From Heligmosomoides polygyrus polygyrus (lineage: Eukaryota > Nematoda > Chromadorea > Rhabditida > Heligmosomidae): 64,000 nucleotides of DNA. The stretch covers positions 61,778,034 through 61,842,033 of the forward strand of contig OX377202.1 in assembly GCA_947396885.1 (NCBI GenBank). Reading direction: 5' to 3'. Below the pieces are notes generated by a model that worked only from the letters and a program-made list of their open reading frames with translations, searched no databases and was not told the origin of the DNA. The translations under genes were made by a program, and so were the position numbers. Positions 11,171-22,400 of this stretch are shown here, one piece after another; position 1 is the stretch's first letter, and each line of letters opens with the position of its first letter.

Positions 11171-12143
11171 CCCGAATCGGACGTCTGCCACTGAAGCGAT
11201 GTGGCTCCATGCCAGCGTTGACTGTATTCGTCGTGTATGCCCCAACATCCGACTACGACGACGAAGAGGTCGAAGCCTTCTACGTGGAGCTGGAGAAGTT
11301 CTATAAGGAAGATCACACCTTCTACAAGGTGATCGTCGGCGACTTCAACGACAAGATCGGACCGCGGAGGTCGCCGGAATCCACGGTTTGGAATGGAACG
11401 AGCAAAGGCTGTCTGAGTTTATCATGTCGACCATCCATGGAAACTCACAGTTCCAGAAGCCTCCCGCCCTACGATGGACCTGGGAATCCCCTGGTGGCCA
11501 GTTCCACAACGAGATCGACCACAACATCTTCAATCGCAAGTGTTGCCTGACCGACGTCTCCGTTGTCCCCAAGTTCTACACGGGATCGGACCACCGCCTC
11601 CTTCGCGCGAGGTTTCGCTTTTCGCGTCAAGGAGAGAAGGCCGCGAATTTCAAGAAGAGGAATCCCAGAACGACCATCAACTGGGATCTCTACACCTCTC
11701 TTATCGGCCTTTGGGAAGATGCCGTCATGGACAACGTCGATGAGGAATACGACCGCTTCGTGCACCATCTCCACGATAGTGCTAAGGGAGCCGAGAGCTT
11801 GAAGACCACCAAGAGACGCCTGTCTCCGGAAACTCTCGAGCTTATACGCCAGCGTGGAGCAGCACGAGAGTCAGGCAACTACCAGCTGACGTCCGAGCTT
11901 GCGAAACTATGCAGAGCGGCGAGAAAGGAAGATCTCAAGGAGAGAAGGGCGGAAGTGTTGGCTGAAGCAGCAGAGGCAGGGTTGTGCATTCGCAATGCCC
12001 GCCGAAATTTCGCCAACTTCAAGACCAAGATGACCGCTCTCCGACGTCCTGACGGAACCATCACCTCTTCCAGAAGGATCATGGAAAAAGTCATCCACGA
12101 CTTCTACTCCGATCTCTTCGATAGCCACGTCCACCTGCCCCCA
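11171..12143 (+). pseudogene. RTE-clade LINE, endonuclease part only
   Basis: Frame 1 (from about 11,171) gives FVVYAPTSDYDDEEVEAFY and VGDFNDKIG, the core of an apurinic-like endonuclease. After a frameshift near 11,380 the second frame (11,388-12,140) continues with LSEFIMST, RWTWESPGG, EIDHNIFNRK and TGSDHRLLRARFRF (catalytic SDH), then a lysine/arginine-rich linker typical of RTE elements. The match ends at DFYSDLFDSH, just before the reverse transcriptase, so about two thirds of the protein is missing. It is flanked on both sides by family A repeat fragments in direct orientation. Confidence 0.8.
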
Positions 12144-12199
12144 TGCCACACAAACGCGTATAGAACTTTACCAGACCACCGTTTTCGCCGTGGGTGGCC

Positions 12200-12560
12200 T
12201 AAAAAATAACTGCAGCATGCTTTTGCGATTGGAGCACCTTATTTTCCAGGACGTGTATGTGAAGTGCAGCGTTTTCGAAGTATCTCAAGCATGGCGTGCG
12301 TCGTCAGTGCTCTGTCATATCTGGAATACTCAGAGAGTGCGCCGTGCACAATGCATATAGGATCGAACCTATCAATCGAGTGAGAGAAAGCATGTTCACT
12401 CCGGTTCTAGCTTCCCTTACTGGAAAATGTGAAGCCTTCAAGACTATTCCAAACCGTTGGAGAAGTTTATATGAAATTTCGAGCCGTCCTACTCAGTACT
12501 TGCTCCAGTCTGTCCTTGTGAGACTTTGGAATGCGCCGTACACAATGCATATAGAATCAA
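12200..12560. repeat. fragment of fold-back family A, direct copy of 10.7 kb segment
   Basis: TTTTGCGATTGGAGCACCTTATTT, then GTATCTCAAGCATGGCGT, GAACCTATCAATCGAGTGAG and ACTGGAAAATGTGAAGCC follow the same order as 10,690-10,910. This makes a direct repeat of about 300 bp on either side of the RTE fragment. Confidence 0.65.
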
Positions 12561-12755
12561 ACCTATCAATCGAGTGGATGGAGGCGGTTAAAATGCCTCA
12601 GCTGCCAGTTTAAAGCGGCGGAACATAGCGGTTAGAGTTTCTGCCTCGGCGAGACTTAAGTGTGCACCGTGTGCAATAGATCTCGAGGAGGCAAATCGAA
12701 TGGTACCAACAGTTTTCCAAACAACTTAAAATTAAAGGAGTTATGAGCATCCGAC

Positions 12756-12819
12756 GGTTTGCGACGGATTTCTCCGTCGCAAACCATCTTTTTGACCGCG
12801 CGACGCGGGCGGTATTGTA
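12756..12819. repeat. hairpin repeat, TACAATACCGC type
   Basis: GGTTTGCGACGGA and TCCGTCGCAAACC form a perfect 13-bp stem around a 4-base loop, followed by GCGGTATTGTA. The same core (TTTGCGACGGA) and the same end sequence occur in the longer palindrome at 37,699-37,794. Confidence 0.65.
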
Positions 12820-13150
12820 CTACTAGATCGCATTACTGCCTACAAGATGCACAAGTTGCAGCCGAAACGATTCGAACTTTACAGGATTAATGCGCTCCGA
12901 ACACGCCCGCGCGAGCAATTTGCGAGCGGTCGCCACACTCGATTGATCCTATATGCGATCCTATATGCATTGTGCACGGCGCACTCCAAAGGCTCGCTGG
13001 ACAGTCTTTGAGCAATTCTTGAGTAAGGGGGCTGCAAATTTGTGATAAAACTCCCAAACGCTCACTCTAAAGGCTGTTACGCCCACTCGATTGATTATGT
13101 CCGGCCTATATGCATTGTTCAACCTTTTTGATTTATATGTCAAAAGATAG
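12820..13150. repeat. fragment of fold-back family A
   Basis: It holds CTGCCTACAAGATGCACAAG, GCTCCGAACACGCCCGCG, GCGCACTCCAAAGGCTCGCT and ATTGATTATGTCCGGCC, all of which recur in the two complete family A fold-backs and at 34.1-34.8 kb. Confidence 0.65.
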
Positions 13151-13223
13151 AGCTCGAGCTGCTGAGATCAAGCAGTGTTTCTTTTTAAAAGTGCTTGATC
13201 TAAAATACAGTTATTTAAAAAAG

Positions 13224-13287
13224 CCGCTTTGGAACGCTCCAAAGCGTTTTTTTCGGCAGTTGGAGAAATCACATTCGCGGTACTGTA
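13224..13287. repeat. hairpin repeat, TACAATACCGC type
   Basis: CGCTTTGGAACGCTCCAAAGCG is a short palindrome, followed after about 30 bp by GCGGTACTGTA, the same terminal sequence (with one change) as at 12,809 and 37,784. It sits directly after a family A fragment, as does the 34.45 kb hairpin. Confidence 0.5.
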
Positions 13288-13599
13288 GCATAGAAGTTGC
13301 GCGGCCTACCTGTGGCCGAATTTGAGATAAGGACTATGAAAACATCCTCTCCTAACTTTCGTCTCGCACACTGGAACTGGTTCTTCAATCTTTTCTTTTC
13401 TCTGCACCAAATTGTTAGCACTGTTCTGGACGGTTTATATACAGTGGTTATTTCACTTCAAGTAAACGCTGCGTGAAACGCAATAATTGGCTCTTTAATT
13501 GGAAACCGTCCTTCTGGAGGGTTGGAAATACCTAACCCACTAAACAGAAGCAAGTGAATGACGTTTTCTACGAAGAAAAGGTGGATGTAATTATTCCCT

Positions 13600-15960
13600 T
13601 TAGACTTCTCCAAGCACAGTTTCTACTCCTAGCTAGTTCGAGCTATTGAGGGCGCAATACTGTCCAATGTGCACTCGACCAGTGTATAATTTTGTTCATT
13701 TTTCATGTCCGTTTCTAATTCATCGATCCGCAAGGATTGTAGTCTTGACCGGGCCTCCAAGAATCCAATCGTGTCATATGGTTGATTCATTACCGACGTC
13801 TCGTAGTTCTTGCTCCATCTTTGTAATCTTTTGCCTTCCATCATTCAAGACAATACGTGTTCCAGTCTTGAAAAACTACGATCAAAATGTCGATAAAACG
13901 GACCTCCTAAAATTGGTAATTGCAGGCTTCTCAAGAGGAAAAGAGGAAAATGTCGTTAGAAGCCAACACCAACACCTCTAGTGATGGCAGGTGTGTGCTC
14001 CTTAGAGGTTTCAATGATCTGCTTGCGAATTCTCAGGTCACCCTCGAAAGAACCAAGGGTTCCCGTCACAGTGGTGATCCGACATTTTTCCTTATCACTG
14101 AGCTCCCCGCAGGGATGTCGAACGGCGTTAATCTGCAATATACTTCGGAGATTTTCCACCTATTCTCGAGGAAGCGAACGAGGCACATTAACTGGACGAG
14201 CTACCAAAAAAGTGTGCACACCTTCAGAGACCCACGGGTTCCACTTCATGGGACTGATAAGCCGTCAATCACGAACTCAGCTCAAAACGGGAGGCTGGAA
14301 AAGTTACCGACACTGAATTCTTAGGCAGAAGACAGTAGCAAGCTAGCTACGTGTGTGATTTCCTATAGAATTTCCAGAATGACGTCGAGAGAGTTTGGGA
14401 GTTTCTCGCGCGGAGTTCCTCATCACTGGAGACAAGGAGAAGTCTCCTAAATAAAGGGAATAATTCATGGAGTTTCTGAATAAGTCTACCTAAATTCCCC
14501 GATGTTTCAATTGTCGTTTATTGTAGCAATGGCTTTCACTGATCTCTGCCTGAAATCTCTGGAGAACCGCTATAGTTTCACTGCAACACGGAAGGGATTG
14601 TTAGCAGCAAACTCTAATCAAGCGCATCTCGGTGCTGCTGTTCAGGAAAACGTCAAAGATATAAGCATCGGAGCATTGAAGCACACTACTGCTTCCGACC
14701 TATGCAGCTAAACACAGCAACGTCATAGAAATCGCAAATGTCGTGTAATTAGTGACTGTCTCTTTCGAACGCCGGTGACTTGCCAGAGGCACCCTTCCAT
14801 GCAGTGCATAACTCACATGGTTGACATTGGAAGAAGAAACCCAGACGGACTTCTCCAACTGATCTACTGCCGACTCCTTGAAGACGTCGAGCTGTCGATG
14901 ATCTGCAGAAATATAAGAATCATTTGAATGGCGTTGGCAGGCTGAACCTTATTTCAAGAATATGAGGAGAGTCTGGGTTGATCGCTCATTACAGTACAGT
15001 GACATAGTGAGCTGAAAGTCAAAAAATAACAAGCAAATGCCTTTATCATTAAACCCCACCAATGACTGATTACGTAACGCCAAATACCTTCGGTGAATTC
15101 GTTGCGCATAATTCTCGTGTGAGAGCGAGAGCGACGTTCTTCTTCAATTCATGACTGCGTGGCTGCATCAAAATGGCTGACTGGGGATATCAGGTTAACA
15201 TCCGAAAACAGGTTTGGAAAATACTATTTTCGCAGCACAGACAAGCCTAAAACTTGCTCACGAGGACCGATTGGTCTGCGTGGCCATAGCCGCTTGTCTT
15301 GAAGAAGTCTCAATAGAGTCAGTAATATCACGATTTCTGATTTCTTGAGCAATTTGGACAGAAGATGATCCACGTTTGGGAACGAAGCTAGGCCGTCGTC
15401 TCCAAACATTTCCACTTCATGCAGCAGGAACATCAGCTAGACATCAAATCGAGCATCTTCTGTATCACTGACGGGATCCACGAATCCCTCGGCGTTGCTT
15501 TTCCGTTTCGGGCAGTGCAAACGACAGCTGGTTACTTCGAGAATTAGAATACAACCGTTTTCACAAAAATCAAATGCAAGACAGAAATTGAGCACTAAAT
15601 GATCAGTGTAATTAAGTTATTGTGCTCTGGATTTTTCTGACTGCTCGAAGAATAACAGAGAGGTCTCCATTACGGTGCGGACGCTAATGAAAGTCAAAGA
15701 GTTCCTCTGCTAACAGCTGTACAAAACTTGCAGTTTCCTTGGAGTGAGGGAGCAAATGCTCCAAGTTCACGCTTGGTGCCTGAGCTGTGCCTAAAATAGT
15801 GGTTCAGTCCCGATTAAGTGGTCCTCTAAACGGGCATTTCCAGTCCAAAGCTCTGGTGTAGTTGTTTATCGAATCGTCATGCGTCTTGCACAAGACCCAT
15901 CTCGGTTTCACTTTGATGAACAGGTTTCAGCGGGCAGGGGAACTATCTCCTGTGTGTTAG
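13600..15960 (-). pseudogene. candidate host (pseudo)gene, several possible exons
   Basis: The minus strand shows several coding-looking segments next to worm-style splice signals. A segment at 14,817-14,902 is bounded by TTATATTTCTGCAG and GTGAGT and can encode QLDVFKESAVDQLEKSVW. One begins after TTGCAG at 14,580 (ETIAVLQRFQAEISESH). One begins after TATATTGCAG at 14,132 and runs to a stop near 13,956 (INAVRHPCGELSDKEKCRI). Another spans 15,540-15,224 (CRLHCPKRKSNAEGF, then VEMFGDDGLASFPNVDHLL) but contains one in-frame TAG. Further pieces lie near 15,780 and 13,870. I do not recognise the protein. In-frame stops at two joints suggest a pseudogene or a wrong exon model, and chance open frames remain possible. 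Confidence 0.3.
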
Positions 15961-16353
15961 TGCTTGTTTTGAAGTCCTGTTCCGTTCTGCCGTTAGCTCA
16001 GTGATTCCAATTAATACCCGTCAATGTTTTGAATTGTGGAGGACTTCCTTCTTCTAGAGAAGGCAAGTGAAACTTGATGCTGGGGTCACGGAAAGCCCCT
16101 TTTTCATGTCTTGTGTGTATTTACTTGATTGCTGCTGCAAATACGGAACGCATGTAGCTTAAGAAGAGGTTTGCACCCGCTTTCATCACCATCACCCCTT
16201 CTTATTCTTCCCTCATTCGCTTGCGATTCACTCCTCGAAAACGTTGAGTTTATGAGTAAAAGTCTGAGGACTGGTCTTCTAGGAGTAGAGCAGTACTGTG
16301 GCCAACTGGATTTTCAGACGCTGTTTTCCTTCTACTCATCAGTTTTCTGGAAA

Positions 16354-16422
16354 ACAAGTGCTTCGACACGCCTAAAGGCGTGTCTCGCACTTGCGCGCTT
16401 CGCGCAGCTTTGCAGCATCATT
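16354..16422 (+). repeat. nested hairpin repeat (paired copy at 30.1 kb)
   Basis: CAAGTGC...GCACTTG encloses GACACGCC-TAAA-GGCGTGTC, followed by GCGCGCTTCGCGC. The same arrangement occurs reverse-complemented at 30,073-30,142. In both places it adjoins family C minisatellite sequence, so it probably belongs to the same element. Confidence 0.6.
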
Positions 16423-16599
16423 GACCTATAGAAAGTAGTTTTTGTAAAACTTAAAATTCGCTAACATCTAGGACCTGCTGCGTGCTTTATCGGCATCAAG
16501 CTGTTCGCCACTTCGGTACCTTCATCATAGACATTCTCTCCGGACCGTCCATTGGTTTCCTCTGCGCAGTACTTCTGTCCCTCAGGTTACTCTTCCGCA

Positions 16600-17660
16600 A
16601 CCGTTCTCATGCTCAACATCCTGCGTTTCCGGGTATCGTTGACATCCCTTCCGAAGCCAGGTTCTCCCTCACTCACATCTTTTTACTGGATCTAATTGCT
16701 GGTCCGCCTTTACTGGTTTTCCCTTCCCCCTTTAATTCCCCCACCCTCCTGGTCCCAACTCCTGGCCCACTTTTTTGTTTAAACTTTTAAGCCCTACTGG
16801 TCTCCTCTTGCTAGTTTTCTCGTCCTGGAACCTTCTCCAGGTTGTTCCTTTCCTTCCTGCACGCTCTCCTGGTAAACCCTAGAGGTTCCCTTAATGCCCT
16901 TCTCCACCACATCCTTAGTGGGCCTCCCATGCTAACGGCAGACGTTGGTGACACATATTCAGAATCAGTACGCGACGAAGAGGGCCCATGCTCTGGATCC
17001 GGAAGCTCAGAAGACCCGCCTTCCGAATTAAGAGGCTCAGAAGCGCGCGCAGTCGCCGCTATGTCAAGCCTGATGAGGCTATGCATATGGCAGATTCCTT
17101 GTTCCCCGTATGAATTCCCTTACGGCTCCCTTCTTGTTGGTTCCTGGTCCCGACTCTGAGTCCCTTCTTCCAGGTAGAACCCCTCCACCTTGGAATCCTT
17201 CCCCAATTAAGTAGCTCTCCCACGCTCACACACGACGACGGCGAGCGAACGCCCATTGCGTGTCATCGATGTCACATCGTCTAAATCCGTACTGTCTTAC
17301 TGGTAATGGATCCCCTTAGTGATCCTCTTAACTGCTCCCCCCCCCCCTGATTGTTAACTCCCTACTGGTCCCTCCTTAATGCCTAAACCCTTCTTGGTGT
17401 CACCTCCTGGCCTGCTTCGTTGATCCCTCTATCGCCCCCCCCCCATCCCGATGCTTCCTCCAAGTCGCTACCTTTTGGTCGTTGTCAATTCTCCACCCTC
17501 GAAGTTTTCCCTTATACTCTTATCCCTTTAGTGGTCTTCTTATGCTAATGGCACGAAGTCGGCGGCACGGCTTCTGAATCTGGACGCTCAGGAACGCGCG
17601 TAGGTGCTGTTGTGTCAAGCAGTAAAAGGATGCGCTTCCTATGCTGCAACGATTCCCACG
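16600..17660. repeat. decayed family C minisatellite segment
   Basis: C/T-rich units such as CCTACTGGTCCCTCCTT and CTCCTGGTCCCAACTCC alternate with GACGTTGGTGACACATATTC and GTCATCGATGTCACATCGTC units. The same two unit types, better preserved, make up the complete element at 59,925-62,909. Several short open frames here follow from the repeat composition and are not called. C-runs lie at 17,336 and 17,437. Confidence 0.55.
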
Positions 17661-17670
17661 TTCAATGGGA

Positions 17671-18105
17671 AATTTTTACCGCGCTGTGGATGATACAGCT
17701 CACCTCACTTATGATTAGGTTAGATCACTCGACCGCTCTCGCTGTGGGTGATGCGGCGTACCTCACTTAGGTTAAATCACTCTACCGCTCTCGCTGTGGA
17801 TGATGCGGCGTACCTAACTTAGGTTAGATCATTCGACCGGTCTCGCTGTGGATGATGCGGCGTACCTCACTTAGGTTAGATCATTCGACCGCTCTTGCTG
17901 TGGATGATGCGGCGTACCTCACTTAGGTTAGATCACTCTACCGCTCTCGCTGTGGATGATGCAGCGTACCTAACTTAGGTTAGATCATTCGACCACTCTT
18001 GCTGTGGGTGATGCGACGTACCTCACATAGGTTAGATCATTCGACCGCTCTTGCTGTGGGTAATGCGGCGTATCTCACTTAGATTAGATCACTCGACGGA
18101 CAAAC
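17671..18105. repeat. 52-bp tandem repeat, about eight copies
   Basis: The unit GCTGTGGATGATGCGGCGTA then CCTCACTTAGGTTAGATCAC then TCGACCGCTCTC repeats with a 52-bp period and few differences. The first copy has a small insertion (ATGATTAGG). Copies are head to tail with no spacers of independent sequence, so it is a minisatellite rather than a CRISPR-type array. Confidence 0.85.
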
Positions 18106-19758
18106 TCTTTTATATATAGGTGGTGATTCTTTTGCTATTTTTCTTTGAATGTTTTCGACTTCCTTGAACAAACGCCGTGGTGACCCATTATCCGGCATCA
18201 AATAACCTGATGTTTCTGGTCTAAATGTTCCCGTGCCCGTCCTCAATATTTCCTAGTCGTAGGAATCGGGCCAACCGTAGGGTTAGCGTGGACATTGCCA
18301 GATAAAGTGAAATTCCCTACAAGTGCAACACTGCTCGATGCAGTACTGTAAGAGACAATCGCTCGAGTCAGTTCCTCTTAAACAGGAGAAATCCCCTGCT
18401 ATTCTGCCAACGAAAATTTAAAGGAAATTTTAGACGAATAAATCGTTAGAAATTTAGCGGTAAGAATTGAACGTCCCGCTCTTCCATCATCCTCTAATTC
18501 TCAGTTCATGTATGAACAGCTGCTTCCAATTGGTTGCGGCACAATCACTACTCTACATTTCATTTTCCTTCGAGTGATTGTAGAAGAACTTAACGAATAG
18601 CAGTCAGCTGTTCAGAACGCGTGTGACAGGCGTGGAAGGGTCTAACTCCTGCCACCTGCTAGCCTGATGTGGGTAAGGGCTTGGAAGCGGTTCCCAGCTG
18701 TGCGCCTGAGAACGGCGTCTGCGCCAGCCGTACTGATAAGCCTCCCCTGCTTCCATGCCGCGTAATCAGGTGCGCAAGTATAACAGATAGCGTATCCACT
18801 CGCTCCGCAACGCCACTTGTTCCGACCCTCTCGTGCTCTCGATTTCTTCTCGTCCTCCAATCACTGTGCACTGCTCAAGCACACCGCCAGCACCTCTGAT
18901 TTCCAACCTCGGTCACATACTTTCATGGTTGAAGGAATCACGCGGGCATGCACTCTTCTCCCACCTATGCCTAGCGGCACTACAGCCAGTCACTCGGTTT
19001 CCAGTAGTGTTGGCGTTCGGTTGTGTTGCTCTTCATTCCGCTGTTCAGAATATAGTAGAAAACAAGATTTCAACTACTTCCTTCCGCGGCAGGATCCATG
19101 ACAACATTAAGAGACACAAATATACAAGTCCTAGCACGTCCACAGCGGGATCTTATTACTAGGCTTTTGCATCTCTGTAATACGAGAAGGAAGGCGGTGA
19201 CTGCCATTATTTCATGATAAGTGTTTTGCTTTTATATTACCAAAAACGTACTCACGCAAAAAGCATGCGCCAAATGGAGGAATTTCGTGTATGCGGGAAG
19301 CAAACTTGGCCTTGTGAGCATATACCTGACAACGAACCGCTTCCAAAATGATGATTTTTCTTCAAATATTTAGGATGTTAGAGCTTCTAAGTTTTTACAA
19401 CGTTTTTTTCGCAATTCATTCTCAACCTACCAGAAATATAATCGGATAACTGAACAGAAATGCTTGCTAGCTGAAAGCTACATGTGGGGAAGGGTCTAAA
19501 CCATCAACATTCTCTCCGTACAATTCTTACATGGTGTAATCCGTGATCTGCCGTCTGTGAGTGCCTTGTGGTTGGGGATGTCTTCATGCGTCAGAGTAAG
19601 ACACATTTCTAAGACTTTTCGCCCTTTTCCATCACCAATTCACAGTGAAGCTGCCAGACCTACCTAACAAGAGGAGAGAAGAGGAAGGAGGCGGCTTACA
19701 AATCCTGTGGGATTGACCGCGAAGCCATCCCACGACGTAAGAAAAGCTATGGTCTCTA
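18106..19758. other. unassigned sequence, no supported gene
   Basis: Short overlapping frames on both strands at 18,640-19,160 shadow one another and carry no motif I recognise. I saw no match to the repeat families elsewhere in the window. Confidence 0.25.
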
Positions 19759-20903
19759 AGAACAGAACAGAACAGAACAGAACAGATTTATTAAGCCAAA
19801 AGTGACACAAAATCTGCACAAAAGTTTATAGCAAAAGTTTTTGTTATCCTCAAGAGTGGTATCTTCGAAGATTTGTTTGATGTGGAAAGTGTTCTACTCT
19901 CATAGAGATTTAGCATTTCATTCTCTGAAAAGCTGTTATATACTTTGAACAAGATATTATCAACTCTCACAAAAAAAGTTTGTTGTAGCTAACTTCAGAA
20001 ACATCCTTTCTGTTTAAGAAAAACTTCTAACTTGTAGTTGAATGTTTTTGGTGAAGAACTGAGGATTGACACAGGAAGCTCATTCCAGATTTTCACGATA
20101 CGACCCGAAAAAGATTCTTGGAATTTTTTTTGAGTGTCCTTTTTGAGATTGAATTCTAAGATTGTGCCTTCTTGTAATCCCGTTGAATGAGGAAAAAGTG
20201 AAGAACTCATTTTCATCAATATCCAGGTGATCATCAACAATTCTAAAAACAAGGTTTTGATCATAGATATTTCGCCTCAGTGATAAAGAAGTAGTGCTGA
20301 GTCGGGTCAGTCTTTCGGGGTTAGAAACTTCAAATAAACCATTCCTAATGAACACTTGTTTAGTAAACCTTATTTGCACACTTTCTATCTGATTGATATC
20401 ACTTTGCTTTAATGGAGACCATACAGGTGTACAGTACTCCAAAAGAGGTCTTGCATAAATAGAAAACAGTTTGACTAATGTTGCCATATTGCGAGTTTGA
20501 AATGCACGTAATATACAGTTGGACTTGGCATAAGCTGCAGCGACAGTTTTTTCAATATGTTCATCAAAATTAGTTGGTCGGAGTACGCAACTTAAGTCGC
20601 CAATAGGATTAGAAATGTGCAGCTTGCAACCGGCTAGATGGAAGAAGCAATTTTCGGGATGATGGCGCCCAACGAGCATGACAGTTGTTTTTTTTTCTAG
20701 TGAAATGTCGAGCACCCATTTTTATGACCATGCCGTTACAGAATCTAGCTCTTGTTGAAGAATTTTATGATTATTTATAGAGTATAGTTTAGAATCATCT
20801 GCATAAATGGTACAGTGGACACCATGAGGTAAACTGCTACGCATATCGTTAATGTATATAAGAAACATTAATGGACCAAAGCAGGCTCCTTGTGGGACGC
20901 CAC
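19759..20903 (-). pseudogene. CR1-like LINE, reverse transcriptase 3' part
   Basis: Minus-strand frames give GVPQGACFGPLMFLIYIND and IYADDSKLYS (reverse transcriptase motifs B and C with an intact YADD) at 20,905-20,725. After a shift near 20,718 come KLFSIYARPLLEYCTPVWSP and IESVQIRFTKQVF, and finally VKIWNELPVSILSSSPKTF after another shift near 20,200. The 3' end is a short tandem tail, read as TCTGTTCTGTTC on the minus strand (19,762-19,787). The 5' end is cut at a GAA microsatellite, upstream of catalytic motif A. It is dead by truncation and shifts. Confidence 0.8.
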
Positions 20904-20907
20904 TAAG

Positions 20908-20960
20908 AAAGAGAAGAAGAAGAAGAAGGAGAAGAAGAAGAAGAAGAAGAAGAAGAAGAA
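20908..20960. repeat. GAA microsatellite
   Basis: An almost pure AAG/GAA triplet run of about 50 bp lies exactly at the 5' break of the LINE relic. It creates a spurious poly-leucine or poly-arginine stretch in overlapping open frames. Confidence 0.9.
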
Positions 20961-21439
20961 AGTGTTCCAATGCTCTGCTTGCAATTTCCTGTTCGGGGTT
21001 CCTATTCCAGGTAGCCCGGGCTTCCATTCGCGTCGTCATTCAGATACGGGAGGCGTCGTTTGGTTCCTTTAACTGGTAGTGGGTTGTTCTTTTTGAATAT
21101 GCGAGAACCACTAAGGCTTTCACTTTTCATGTCATGAAGCTTTCTCGCAAAATTTACGTATAGCGTTCTAGAGTTGTACCTCCCTTCGAGCTTCTCATCC
21201 GTAGAAGCTGTTGACATTTAAAAGGTAAGGGACGGTGTTACGCAATTCCTCGCAATCTACTTCTACGGAATATCGTGGAGGTGTTTGAATGGGATTTGGC
21301 TTATACAATGACTTGCTGTGGCCAGCCGATAAACAAATCAGCGCTTTATCCTCCCCACACAAGCTCTTGGTATCCACTCACCGACCTCGGACCCATTAGG
21401 ACTTAGTGGGCATGGGCAGGAAACCAAAACCTAGAACTT

Positions 21440-21500
21440 AATCAGAGCGCAGTCGACGTCTGGCACCTCCTCCGACTGCGCTATCACGCGTCCGATCGAC
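21440..21500 (-). repeat. tRNA-derived SINE head (fragment)
   Basis: On the minus strand GTGATAGCGCAGTCGGAGG is an A-box-like sequence, followed by CGACTGCGCTC. A related copy lies about 220 bp further on. No clean B-box remains here. Confidence 0.35.
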
Positions 21501-21654
21501 ATATCGATCGGCTCCAAGAAATGCTCCTCTCGTCCGGCTTAGCAGACTACCCTTATGCTTTGATACAGTTTTCCTTCCAATTTTCTTGTATTCTTAACGC
21601 GTTGGAAAAGTCAAACAAGCCCGGAGGGAAGGAGAGGCTTGGTTGGCCTAGACG

Positions 21655-21728
21655 GGCAATCCGAATCAAAGATCACGTGCATGCGACAGCCGGCAGCTCC
21701 TCCGACTGCGCTACACGTGCCCAGAAAT
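21655..21728 (-). repeat. tRNA-derived SINE head
   Basis: The minus strand reads GTGTAGCGCAGTCGGAGGAG (A-box-like), then GATTCGGATTGCCCG about 40 bases later (B-box-like), in a tRNA-sized unit. The stems are too degraded for a working tRNA. Confidence 0.4.
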
Positions 21729-22400
21729 AGTGAAGTACTGCAAGCAAAGAGGAAATCACGTCGGAGAGACTTTTGACTATTCCATTAAGGTGTTTTGAGG
21801 AGAATGGAAAACATTGAAAAATAGGAGACGGACCTGCGGAAGAAACGGTTCAAAAATATTTTAAAAAATTAGATAAGAAAAAATAAAAAAATATTTTTAA
21901 AAAACTTGGAAGATACATAGGTAGAGCCGTCAACGTTTTCCTAGCCCTTGTTGGTGACCATTCAGTGCGCAAAAATGGAGCATCACGCACCCAACGAATC
22001 GGAACCTGTAATGGAGAAATGCCGCTTAAGGATACGTGATAGAATTCTGATCAGAGCTTATGTTAAATTCAGTTTCGGGCGCTGCAACTCGTCCTCGTGC
22101 CTCTGAACGATCGCTCCGCGAACGCACTACGTAGTGCATATTAGACGTTTCAGTTACAAAATGCACCTTCAGACCTTGGTGTAACTGCCTGCGATTTTTA
22201 GCCGATCACGATATCCTCTTACAGGAAATAATACCCGCCAAGTATGTGGCAAACAGCACAGTCTTTCAGCCAAAAATGTTTTTCGAGCAAAGTTATTATT
22301 TGTTGAATATTATTCGACAAAACGTTCCTTACATGCAACGTCATAGAAAAAGTCGTGGAATACTGGTCGACGTATTAGCATTTTTTGAACAGCTGTTCCA
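21729..22400. other. unassigned sequence
   Basis: There is an A-rich stretch at 21,840-21,910 and otherwise no open frame, repeat or structure that I can assign. Confidence 0.25.

Noticed and set aside
17671..18105. CRISPR array
   Set aside because: Units are contiguous tandem copies with no unique spacers, and the window is eukaryotic.
18642..19162. Cluster of 70-109 codon frames as a gene
   Set aside because: Frames on both strands overlap each other with no motif or splice pattern favouring any one.
20722..21039. Poly-leucine membrane protein
   Set aside because: The leucine run is the translated GAA microsatellite fused by chance to a LINE reverse-transcriptase fragment.
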